Shown one piece after another: positions 13,540 through 21,442 of a stretch of DNA of 33,828 nucleotides. A model generated the notes under the pieces. It made no database searches. It had not been told where the DNA came from and saw only the letters and a list, made by a program, of their open reading frames with translations. Origin of the DNA: a bacterium (GTDB lineage: Bacteria > Zixibacteria > MSB-5A5 > WJJR01). Position numbers and translations under genes: made by a program. Numbering within the stretch: position 1 is the first letter of the stretch; each line of letters opens with the position of its first letter. The DNA lies in the NCBI GenBank assembly GCA_035559435.1, contig DATMBC010000102.1, positions 1 to 33,828 of the forward strand. Reading direction: 5' to 3'.

Positions 13540-16038
13540 ATGCTCGATACGACCATTGCCCATTATCGCATTCTGAAGAAACTCGGCGAAGGCGGAATGG
13601 GCGAAGTCTTCCTCGCTTCCGATGAGCGTCTCGACCGCCGTGTGGCGCTCAAGTTCCTGCCGCCGTCGCTGACCAAAAGCTCCGAGGCGCGTCAGCGGCT
13701 TCTGCGTGAGGCCAAGGCGGCCTCCAAACTCAATCACCCGAACATTCTCACGATCTACGCCGTCGAATCGGTCGATGACCGCGACTTCATCGTGATGGAG
13801 TATGTCGAGGGCCGCGACCTGGCCGAGTACCTGAAATCGCGCGCGCTGACGCTGGAAGAGAAGCTGGCGCTGGGCATGCAGATCGCCGAGGGGCTGGGCC
13901 GGGCGCATTCCGCCGGCGTCATCCACCGCGATGTCAAGCCCTCCAACATCCTGGTCGACAGCGACGGCCGCCCGAAGTTGCTCGACTTCGGTCTGGCGAC
14001 CTTCGCGGGCGCGGCGCGACTGACCCAGACCGGATCGACCGTCGGGACCGCCGCCTACATGTCCCCCGAGCAGGCCAGCGGCCGCGAGTGCGACCATCGG
14101 TCGGATTTGTTCTCCCTGGGAGTGGTCCTCTACGAAATGATTGCCGACCGCTTGCCGTTTCAGGGCGCGCACAATGCCGCGCTCATGTACGCGATCGTCA
14201 ACGACGAACCCCAGCCGCTGGCGCGGTTTGTCAGCAACGTACCCGACGATCTGCAGCGGGTGATCACCAAGTGCCTCTCGAAGCATCCGGCGGAGCGCCA
14301 TCAATCGGCGGCCGACCTGGTCTCCGACCTCCGACGGTTGGTGCGGCTCGGCAGTTCGGGCGGGGAGAAGTCGACCGCCCCGCGGCGGAAGATGCTGGCG
14401 GTGCTGCCGTTTGAGAACCTCGGCCCGGCCGACGATGAGTACTTTGCCGACGGCATCACCGAGGAGATCATCAGCCGTCTGGCCGCGGTCAAGGACATCG
14501 GCGTCATATCGCGCACCAGCGTGATGCAGTACAAGGGGCGCAAGAAGGCGATCCGCGAGATCGGCGGCGAACTGGAGGTCGATTTCATCCTTGAAGGCAC
14601 CGTCCGCTGGGGCAAGGCGGCGCAGGGATCCAGCCGCGTGCGCATCACTCCGCAGTTGATCCGGGTCAACGACGACACCCACATGTGGTCGGACCGCTAT
14701 GACCGCGTAATTGAGGATATCTTCGACGTGCAATCGGACATCGCCGAAAAGGTGATCGAGCAGCTGAACATCACCCTCGGCGAAGGGGAGCGGCTCGCCA
14801 TCGAAGCCAAGCCGACCGAGAGCATGGACGCCTACCATGCCTACCGGCGCGGCTATGAGTATGTCTACAGTCCCGATCCGACCGCGGAGAATTTTCAGAT
14901 CGCCGTTGCCATGTTTGAGCAGGCGGTGGCGTTGGATGCCGGTTACGTGCAGGCGCACGCCTACCTATGCATCGCGCATACCAGTATGTATTGGTACGGC
15001 TTCGATCACACGCCGGGTCGGGTCGCGCGCGCCAAGACCGCCCTTGATCGGGCGCTGGCGCTGGGCAAGAATGATGCCGAAACCCCGCTGGCCAGCGCGC
15101 TGTACCGTTACCGCTGCCTGTTGGATTTCGAAGGGGCGCTGGCGGAGTGCCGCCGGGCCGTGGAACGTCAGCCGAACTTCGCCGTGCCGCTGTTCATGTC
15201 GGCCATGATTATGCGCCGCCAGGGCCGGTTCCACGAGGCGCTGGAGACCTGTCAGCGGGTCCTGAAGCTCGATCCGCTGCGTCCGCTGCTCAACCTCGAA
15301 ACCGGTGTCACGGTCGGCACCATGCGCCGCTACGATGAGGCCGACGCCTATCTCGATCGCGCCATTTCGCTGTCGCCGGAACGATCACAGGCCCGTTCCT
15401 GGCGGGCGATCATCGCCCTGCGCGGACGCGGCGATCTGGCGGCGTCCCGACGAGACCTGGAGACCCTCAAGCACCGCGGGCCGGTCGATGCGTTTGTGGA
15501 GTGGTGCGATCTGCTCTTTGCGGAACGCGATCTGTCCGGCGCGCTTGCCTTCATCGAGCGTCACGCCGCCGAGGTATACGAAGCTCAGACGATGTACGCG
15601 CCCAAGGCGTTTTTCCTCGCTGAGGCGCACCGGCTTCTGGGTAAGGCTGCGGATGCGAGGCCGTACTACGACGACGCCATTGAATACCTGGAAAGCCAGT
15701 ATCAGGCCAACCCGCAGGATGACCGTCTGGCGACGGCGCTGGCGATATCCTGCGCCGGAATCGGACGCACGGACGATGCCGCACGTTTGATTGGCGGCGT
15801 CGTCGAACGCACACCGATCGCGCGCGATGTCATCAGTGGCGGCGTTCACCTGACCAATCAGGCCATTGTGCACGCCGCTTTCGGAGACGCCGACACGGCC
15901 ATTCGCGCGCTCGCGGAATTACTGAACTTTCCGTCGGAAATCGCGCCGGCCTATCTGCGGGTCAGTCCCTATTGGGACAATCTGCGCCAACACCCGGAAT
16001 TTGAACGCCTCGCCAACCTCCCGCCAAAGGTGATTTAG
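13540..16038 (+). CDS. Ser/Thr kinase 3 of 9: kinase-TolB_N-TPR, cytosolic
   Basis: An 832-aa tandem duplicate of kinase 2. Kinase core: GEGGMGEV, Lys38, HRDVKPSN, LDFGLA, GTAAYMSPEQ. TolB_N-like domain from residue 285 (LAVLPFENLGPADDEYFADG..., FILEGTVRWG). TPR region about residues 430-800, ending in YWDNLRQHPEFERLANLPPKVI. The kinase and TolB_N parts are nearly identical to kinase 2, including runs of identical DNA: 57 bp at 11892-11948 matching 14388-14444, then 38 bp more after one mismatch. The TPR halves have clearly diverged. It starts MLD rather than MIG, the only member to do so. It begins directly after the stop of kinase 2 and its own stop overlaps the GTG of kinase 4 by one base (TAGTG), so translation is probably coupled. 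No transmembrane helix is visible. Confidence 0.92.
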   Translation: MLDTTIAHYRILKKLGEGGMGEVFLASDERLDRRVALKFLPPSLTKSSEARQRLLREAKAASKLNHPNILTIYAVESVDDRDFIVMEYVEGRDLAEYLKSRALTLEEKLALGMQIAEGLGRAHSAGVIHRDVKPSNILVDSDGRPKLLDFGLATFAGAARLTQTGSTVGTAAYMSPEQASGRECDHRSDLFSLGVVLYEMIADRLPFQGAHNAALMYAIVNDEPQPLARFVSNVPDDLQRVITKCLSKHPAERHQSAADLVSDLRRLVRLGSSGGEKSTAPRRKMLAVLPFENLGPADDEYFADGITEEIISRLAAVKDIGVISRTSVMQYKGRKKAIREIGGELEVDFILEGTVRWGKAAQGSSRVRITPQLIRVNDDTHMWSDRYDRVIEDIFDVQSDIAEKVIEQLNITLGEGERLAIEAKPTESMDAYHAYRRGYEYVYSPDPTAENFQIAVAMFEQAVALDAGYVQAHAYLCIAHTSMYWYGFDHTPGRVARAKTALDRALALGKNDAETPLASALYRYRCLLDFEGALAECRRAVERQPNFAVPLFMSAMIMRRQGRFHEALETCQRVLKLDPLRPLLNLETGVTVGTMRRYDEADAYLDRAISLSPERSQARSWRAIIALRGRGDLAASRRDLETLKHRGPVDAFVEWCDLLFAERDLSGALAFIERHAAEVYEAQTMYAPKAFFLAEAHRLLGKAADARPYYDDAIEYLESQYQANPQDDRLATALAISCAGIGRTDDAARLIGGVVERTPIARDVISGGVHLTNQAIVHAAFGDADTAIRALAELLNFPSEIAPAYLRVSPYWDNLRQHPEFERLANLPPKVI
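16026..16032 (+). promoter_or_regulatory. Shine-Dalgarno inside kinase 3 C-terminal codons
   Basis: A second AAAGGTG, encoded by the same Pro-Lys-Val tail as in kinase 2, lies five bases before the GTG start of kinase 4 at 16038. It supports GTG as the true start despite the one-base overlap with the previous stop. Confidence 0.6.
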
Positions 16039-18734
16039 TGATCGGACAAACCATCGCGCAGTACAGCATCATTGAGCACCTCGGCGCCGGGGGCATGGGC
16101 GACGTGTACCTCGCCGTCGACTCGAAACTCGACCGCAAGGTGGCGCTCAAGTTCCTGCCGGCGCAGATGACGGCCCAGCCCGACGCGCGGGCGCGCTTCC
16201 TGCAGGAGGCGCGCGCCGCCTCGGCGTTGAACCACCCCAACATCTGCACCATCCACGACATCCAGGAACACGACGGCCAGCTGTTCATCGTGATGGAGCA
16301 TGTCGACGGGCAGACGCTGCGCGACAAGCGCGCGACATTGTCGCCCAAGCAGGTGCTGGAGATCGGCGCCCAGATCGCCGATGGGCTGGCCGCCGCCCAC
16401 GAGCACGGCATCGTGCACCGCGACATCAAACCCGAGAACATCATGATCCGCAAGGACGGGATCGTGCAGATCATGGACTTCGGGCTGGCCAAACTGCATG
16501 GCGCCACGCGGCTGACCAAAGAGGGCAGCACCATCGGCACCGCGGGGTACATGTCGCCCGAGCAGGTCCAGGGGCTCGACACCGATCATCGCTCCGACAT
16601 CTTTTCGCTGGGCGTCGTTCTCTATGAATTGCTGACCGACCAGATGCCGTTTCGCGGCATGCATGACACGGCGATCATGTACGAGATCGTCAACATCGAT
16701 GCGGCCCCGCCCTCGGCGATCCGTCCGGAGATCGAACCGGAGTTGGATCGCATCCTGTTGGAATGTCTCGACAAGGATCGCGACGAGCGCTACCAGTCGG
16801 CCAAGGAACTGGCCAAGGACCTGCGGCGCTTCCGGCGGGTTTCCGATCGTTCGAAGGTCAGCCGTGTCAGCACGGTGCGCCCGGCGCTCTCCGGTCCCGC
16901 GCCACGGCCGCCGGTCGCGGCCGCTCCCGCGGTTTCTTCCGCGCCCAAAAGAGGAGCGATTTTGCCGTGGTCGCTCGTCGGCATCCTGATGTTGGCCGCC
17001 GGCTGGCTGGGGTGGCTTCAAGTGGGGCGGGCGCCGGCCTCGGTCGCGACCGTCCGGTTCGCCGTCCCCGCCCCTGATCGTCTGAATCTGGCCGTGGAAG
17101 GCGCGGGCAATTTGGCGCTCTCCCCCGATGGCCATCGCCTGGCCTTTGTCGGGGCCGATTCGCTCGGGGCCACGTCGTTGTGGGTTCGTTCGATCAACAA
17201 CTTCACGTCGGAGAGACTGCCCGGCACCACGGACGCTTTGTTTCCTTTCTGGTCGCCCGACAGCCGCTTCCTCTGCTTTTTTGCGGAAGCCAAATTGAAG
17301 AAGATCGATGTCACCGGCGGGCCGGCGGTGACGTTGTGCGATGCTCCCAACGGCCGCGGCGGCAGTTGGAGCGGCGACGGCGTGATCATCTTCACGCCGC
17401 GACCGGGCGGCGGTCTTGCGCGCGTGTCCGCCGCCGGCGGCGTGCCGAGCGTGCTCACGTCCCTGGACACCACTCGCGGCGAATCGTCGCACCGCTGGCC
17501 GTGGTTTCTGCCTGACGGCAATCACTACATCTACTACTCGCGGATGGGACCCGGATCGGGCGATGTCCGCGATGATTCGGTGCGGTTTGCCGCCCTGGAC
17601 GGTTCGATGGATCGTGCCGTGATGCAATGCGCCGCCAACGCGGCGTACGCCAGCGGCTACCTGATCTTCCTGCGCGAACGCACGCTGATGGCGCAGGCCT
17701 TCGACGTGTCAGACGGCACGCTCAGCGGCGAACCGGTGCCCTTGGCGGAGGATGTTTACGCCGACCTCGGGTTCAGCAATGTCTCGCTGGGGGTCTCGAC
17801 CGACGGCACGCTGGCCTACCAGTCAGGCGCCAGCGCACTGGGGGCGCACATCATCGCGTTTGACCAGGAAGGCACGGCGGTGGACACGCTCGGTGAGGCC
17901 GGGTCATACTACGACTGCGATCTGTCGCCGGATGACCGTTACTTCGCCGTTGAGGCGGTCGATCCCGTCACGACCAATGCGGACATCTGGGTGCACGACA
18001 TCACGCGGCAAATCCGCACGCGGTTGACATTCGCGGCGGGCGAGGACGGTTATCCGGCCTGGACTCCCGACGGCGCCCACATTCTGTATTCGGCGGTCCG
18101 GCAGTCGGCGCTCGATCTGTACCGCAAGGCCGCCACCGGCGCCGGCACCGAGGAGCTTCTGTATTCTTCCGCAGCCACCAAATGGCTGATGGATTGCTCC
18201 CCCGATGGCCGCCACCTGGCCTACATCGCGCCGACCGCGGCCAGTGTCGGCGATGACCTCTGGATCCTGCCGCTGGGTCCGGATGGGAAGGCCGCCGGCG
18301 ACCCATATGCATTCCAGCAGACCGAGTTCGACGAGGACGACGCCAGTTTCTCGCCCGACGGGCGCTGGCTGGCCTATGCCAGCGCCGAATCGGGGGAGTA
18401 TGAGGTCTATGTTCGGCCGTTCCCCGGACCGGGCGGCAAGTGGCAGGTGTCGTCGAAGGGGGGCGATTTCCCGCGCTGGCGCCGTGACAGCCGCGAGCTT
18501 TACTACATCACCGGCGGCAACATGATGACGGCGGTGGAAATCGACGGCCGCGCCGAATCGATCACCGTCGGCCAGCCGCGGACGCTGTTTCCCGTGCGCA
18601 CGCCGCAAGCCAACAAGCCCTATGACGTCTCCGCCGATGGCCGGACCTTTTACGTCGTGACGCGTGAGGCCGGATTCGCCGCCTCGTGGATCAACATGGT
18701 CATTAACTGGAACGCGGAGATCGCCGCGAAATGA
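16038..18734 (+). CDS. Ser/Thr kinase 4 of 9: kinase-TM-PD40 propeller
   Basis: An 898-aa membrane-spanning kinase. Cytosolic kinase domain at residues 9-275 with GAGGMGDV, Lys38, HRDIKPEN, MDFGLA and GTAGYMSPEQ. A proline/alanine linker leads to one transmembrane helix at about residues 308-328 (PWSLVGILMLAAGWLGWLQV). The C-terminal 560 residues form a PD40/WD40-like beta-propeller: LALSPDGHRLAF, FPFWSPDSRFLCFF, RWPWFLPDGNHYIYY, PAWTPDGAHILY, ASFSPDGRWLAY. The propeller is predicted to be periplasmic and may act as ligand sensor, as inferred for similar acidobacterial kinases; its ligand is unknown. The start is GTG, set by a Shine-Dalgarno in the preceding gene. The stop overlaps the ATG of kinase 5 by four bases (ATGA). 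Kinase 5 is its close duplicate. Confidence 0.92.
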   Translation: MIGQTIAQYSIIEHLGAGGMGDVYLAVDSKLDRKVALKFLPAQMTAQPDARARFLQEARAASALNHPNICTIHDIQEHDGQLFIVMEHVDGQTLRDKRATLSPKQVLEIGAQIADGLAAAHEHGIVHRDIKPENIMIRKDGIVQIMDFGLAKLHGATRLTKEGSTIGTAGYMSPEQVQGLDTDHRSDIFSLGVVLYELLTDQMPFRGMHDTAIMYEIVNIDAAPPSAIRPEIEPELDRILLECLDKDRDERYQSAKELAKDLRRFRRVSDRSKVSRVSTVRPALSGPAPRPPVAAAPAVSSAPKRGAILPWSLVGILMLAAGWLGWLQVGRAPASVATVRFAVPAPDRLNLAVEGAGNLALSPDGHRLAFVGADSLGATSLWVRSINNFTSERLPGTTDALFPFWSPDSRFLCFFAEAKLKKIDVTGGPAVTLCDAPNGRGGSWSGDGVIIFTPRPGGGLARVSAAGGVPSVLTSLDTTRGESSHRWPWFLPDGNHYIYYSRMGPGSGDVRDDSVRFAALDGSMDRAVMQCAANAAYASGYLIFLRERTLMAQAFDVSDGTLSGEPVPLAEDVYADLGFSNVSLGVSTDGTLAYQSGASALGAHIIAFDQEGTAVDTLGEAGSYYDCDLSPDDRYFAVEAVDPVTTNADIWVHDITRQIRTRLTFAAGEDGYPAWTPDGAHILYSAVRQSALDLYRKAATGAGTEELLYSSAATKWLMDCSPDGRHLAYIAPTAASVGDDLWILPLGPDGKAAGDPYAFQQTEFDEDDASFSPDGRWLAYASAESGEYEVYVRPFPGPGGKWQVSSKGGDFPRWRRDSRELYYITGGNMMTAVEIDGRAESITVGQPRTLFPVRTPQANKPYDVSADGRTFYVVTREAGFAASWINMVINWNAEIAAK

Positions 18735-21442
18735 TCGGCAAGACCATCGCCCAGTACAAGGTCGTCGAGCATCTCGGCTCCGGCGGAATGGGCGAGGTCT
18801 ATCTCGCCGTGGACTCCAAGCTGGATCGCAAGGTCGCGCTCAAGTTCCTCCCGGCCCAGATGACCGCGCAACCGGACGCGCGCGCGCGCTTCCTGCAGGA
18901 AGCGCGCGCCGCCTCGGCGCTCAACCATCCCAACGTCTGCACCATCTATGACATCCAGGAACACGATGGGCAGATGTTCATCGTCATGGAATACGTCGAG
19001 GGGCAGACGCTGCGCGAGCGCAAGCAGCAATTCACGCTCAAGCAGGTCGTCGAAATTGGCGTGCAGGCAGCCGATGGTCTGGCCGCGGCGCATGAAAAAG
19101 GCATCGTTCATCGCGACATCAAGACCGAAAACATCATGATCCGCAAAGACGGCATCGTGCAGATCATGGATTTCGGGCTGGCCAAGCTGCATGGCGCGTC
19201 ACGGCTCACCAAAGAGGGCAGCACCGTCGGCACCGTGGGCTATATGTCTCCCGAGCAAGTGCAGGGGTTCGATACCGACCACCGGACGGACCTCTTCTCG
19301 CTGGGCGTTGTGCTCTATGAATTGATCAGCGGACAACTGCCATTCAAAGGCGTGCATGAAACGGCGATCATGTATGAGATTGTGAATGTCGACCCGCAGC
19401 CGCTGTCCGCCATCAAGCAGGAGTTTGATCCCGAGCTGGATCGCATCATCCTCGATTGCCTGCAAAAGGATCCCGACGAGCGTTGCCAGTCGGCCAAGGA
19501 AATCTCGCGTGACCTGCGACGATTCAAACTGGATTCCGGCAGGCGGCGGTCCAGCACGGTCTCGGCAATCAGGCCGATCTACCCCCCCGCCGGCCCCGCC
19601 ACCGGAGCGCCATCCACCTTTGGCGAAGCGCCGACAACGATCGTTCCGCCCAAGTCGTCAATGCCCCGACTCTTCTTGGCGTTGACCGCCGCGTTGGCAA
19701 TCATCGCCCTCGTGGCAGTGCTCCTGAGATCGAATGGCGATCGTGGTGCCGCCCTGGAGACGGTGCGATTTGAATTCCGTGCGCCGGAGGGCAGATCGCT
19801 TTATGGCAATGTTCCCAATGTCCCGGTTGTGTCGCCGGATGGGAGCAAGATCGTCTTCTACTGCACTGACTCTGCCGGTGTGCCCACGCTTTGGGTGCGC
19901 GCGCTCGGAGTATTCGAGGCGCAGCGACTGGCCGGTACCGATGGGGCGACCTTTCCATTTTGGTCTCCTGACTCGCGTTTTATCGGGTTCTTTGTCGCAA
20001 GCAAGCTGAAGAAAGTCGATGTGGCGGGCGGACCGCCGTTGACACTCTGTGACGCCGGAGATGCCCGCGGGGGCACATGGAGTCGCAACGGCACGATCGT
20101 CTTCTCGCCCACTGCGACCTCTTCGCTATACCGGGTCCCATCCGCTGGGGGAACCGCCACTCCGCTCACGACTCTCAATTCGGCGTTGGCGGAGACCACC
20201 CACCGCTGGCCTTGGTTTCTTCCGGACGGCATCCACTTTCTGTATTATGCCCGCATTGGGCCAGACGGTGACCCGGCGAAGGACGGCATCTTCGTCGGTT
20301 CCCTCGAAGACTCCACGCGTCAGCTGGTCATGCATCACGCCGGGAATGTGATCTATGCCAGCAATCATCTGCTCTTTGTGCGTGCCAACACGATTCTCGC
20401 GCAGCAATTCCATGCGGATTCACGCGCAGCATCCGGTGACCCCGTTCCTGTTGCCGAAGGCGTGGGGACGATCCAGGCGTATCGGGCAGACTTGTTTTCT
20501 GCCTCGGAGACGGGAGTTCTCACGTGGGTTCGTGGATCCACCACTCTGAACTCCCGATTGGTTTGGTATGACCGCTTGGGGCACGCGCTGGACACCGTTG
20601 GTCCGGCAGTACCCATGAGCAATATTCGGCTTTCCCCCGACGGGAGTCGCGTCAGCATGCAAGCGCTTGGGGGCGCCGATCCGAAAATCTTCCTGCTCGA
20701 CCTGAATCGTGAGGTCTTGACACGACTGAATGTTAATGACTCCGCCCTCCAGTCCGTGTCGGTCTGGACTCCAGACGGCCTTCGCGTTGCCTATACGGCC
20801 AGCATGCCCGATGGATCCACGGCTATCCGCCTGGCGGCGGCCGATGGTTCGGGGAATACATCGACGTTGTATGAATCGGGTACCCTCAATCGCCCGATCG
20901 CCTGGACCAGGGATGGCCGCCGACTGTTGTTCCGGCACAGGGAGAACGTTTCCGGAAGCGATGATCTGCCATGGGTCTTGTCGGTGGATCAGCGCACTGG
21001 AAGGGGATCGGATGACCGTCAGCTCTTCTCGTCACCCAGTGATAACGATGTCCAGGACTGGTCGGAGGACGGCGAATGGATTCTTTATGCCTCCCTGGAG
21101 GCCAATCGCCGGATTGGCTATCTGCATGCGCTGTCGACCGGCGCCAAGTGGCAGATCAGTTCACGTGAATGCGATTGGCCGCGTTGGAGTCGTGCCGGGC
21201 GTGAGATATCGTTCGTTACCACGGACAATACTCTGCATGTCGTCCCTGTACTGTTCCATAACGGGAGACCGGAGTTCGGACGGGACGAGGCATTGGGGAT
21301 CAAGGTTCGAAACGAGTCCGTGTTCGGCTATGACTTTTCTCCGGATGGCGAACGAATCCTGGTCATTGTCAATGAAGCCGAACAGGAGGGTCCGACCGTC
21401 CGCACATTCATCAATTGGCCGGAGGTGGTGGCTCAGAAATGA
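18731..21442 (+). CDS. Ser/Thr kinase 5 of 9: kinase-TM-PD40 propeller
   Basis: A 903-aa duplicate of kinase 4 with the same layout: kinase domain 9-275, transmembrane helix about 313-333 (LFLALTAALAIIALVAVLL) and a periplasmic PD40 propeller (VSPDGSKIVFY, FPFWSPDSRFIGFF, RWPWFLPDGIHFLYY, VWTPDGLRVAY, DFSPDGERILV). Kinase residues Lys38, Asp129 and DFG are present, but the catalytic loop reads HRDIKTEN, with Thr132 where all other members have Pro or its equivalent. The residue is not catalytic, so activity is expected. The kinase halves of 4 and 5 are almost the same protein while the propellers are far more different. The DNA of this propeller looks less GC-rich than its neighbours, by eye. 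It starts in an ATGA overlap with kinase 4 and ends in an ATGA overlap with kinase 6. Confidence 0.92.
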   Translation: MIGKTIAQYKVVEHLGSGGMGEVYLAVDSKLDRKVALKFLPAQMTAQPDARARFLQEARAASALNHPNVCTIYDIQEHDGQMFIVMEYVEGQTLRERKQQFTLKQVVEIGVQAADGLAAAHEKGIVHRDIKTENIMIRKDGIVQIMDFGLAKLHGASRLTKEGSTVGTVGYMSPEQVQGFDTDHRTDLFSLGVVLYELISGQLPFKGVHETAIMYEIVNVDPQPLSAIKQEFDPELDRIILDCLQKDPDERCQSAKEISRDLRRFKLDSGRRRSSTVSAIRPIYPPAGPATGAPSTFGEAPTTIVPPKSSMPRLFLALTAALAIIALVAVLLRSNGDRGAALETVRFEFRAPEGRSLYGNVPNVPVVSPDGSKIVFYCTDSAGVPTLWVRALGVFEAQRLAGTDGATFPFWSPDSRFIGFFVASKLKKVDVAGGPPLTLCDAGDARGGTWSRNGTIVFSPTATSSLYRVPSAGGTATPLTTLNSALAETTHRWPWFLPDGIHFLYYARIGPDGDPAKDGIFVGSLEDSTRQLVMHHAGNVIYASNHLLFVRANTILAQQFHADSRAASGDPVPVAEGVGTIQAYRADLFSASETGVLTWVRGSTTLNSRLVWYDRLGHALDTVGPAVPMSNIRLSPDGSRVSMQALGGADPKIFLLDLNREVLTRLNVNDSALQSVSVWTPDGLRVAYTASMPDGSTAIRLAAADGSGNTSTLYESGTLNRPIAWTRDGRRLLFRHRENVSGSDDLPWVLSVDQRTGRGSDDRQLFSSPSDNDVQDWSEDGEWILYASLEANRRIGYLHALSTGAKWQISSRECDWPRWSRAGREISFVTTDNTLHVVPVLFHNGRPEFGRDEALGIKVRNESVFGYDFSPDGERILVIVNEAEQEGPTVRTFINWPEVVAQK

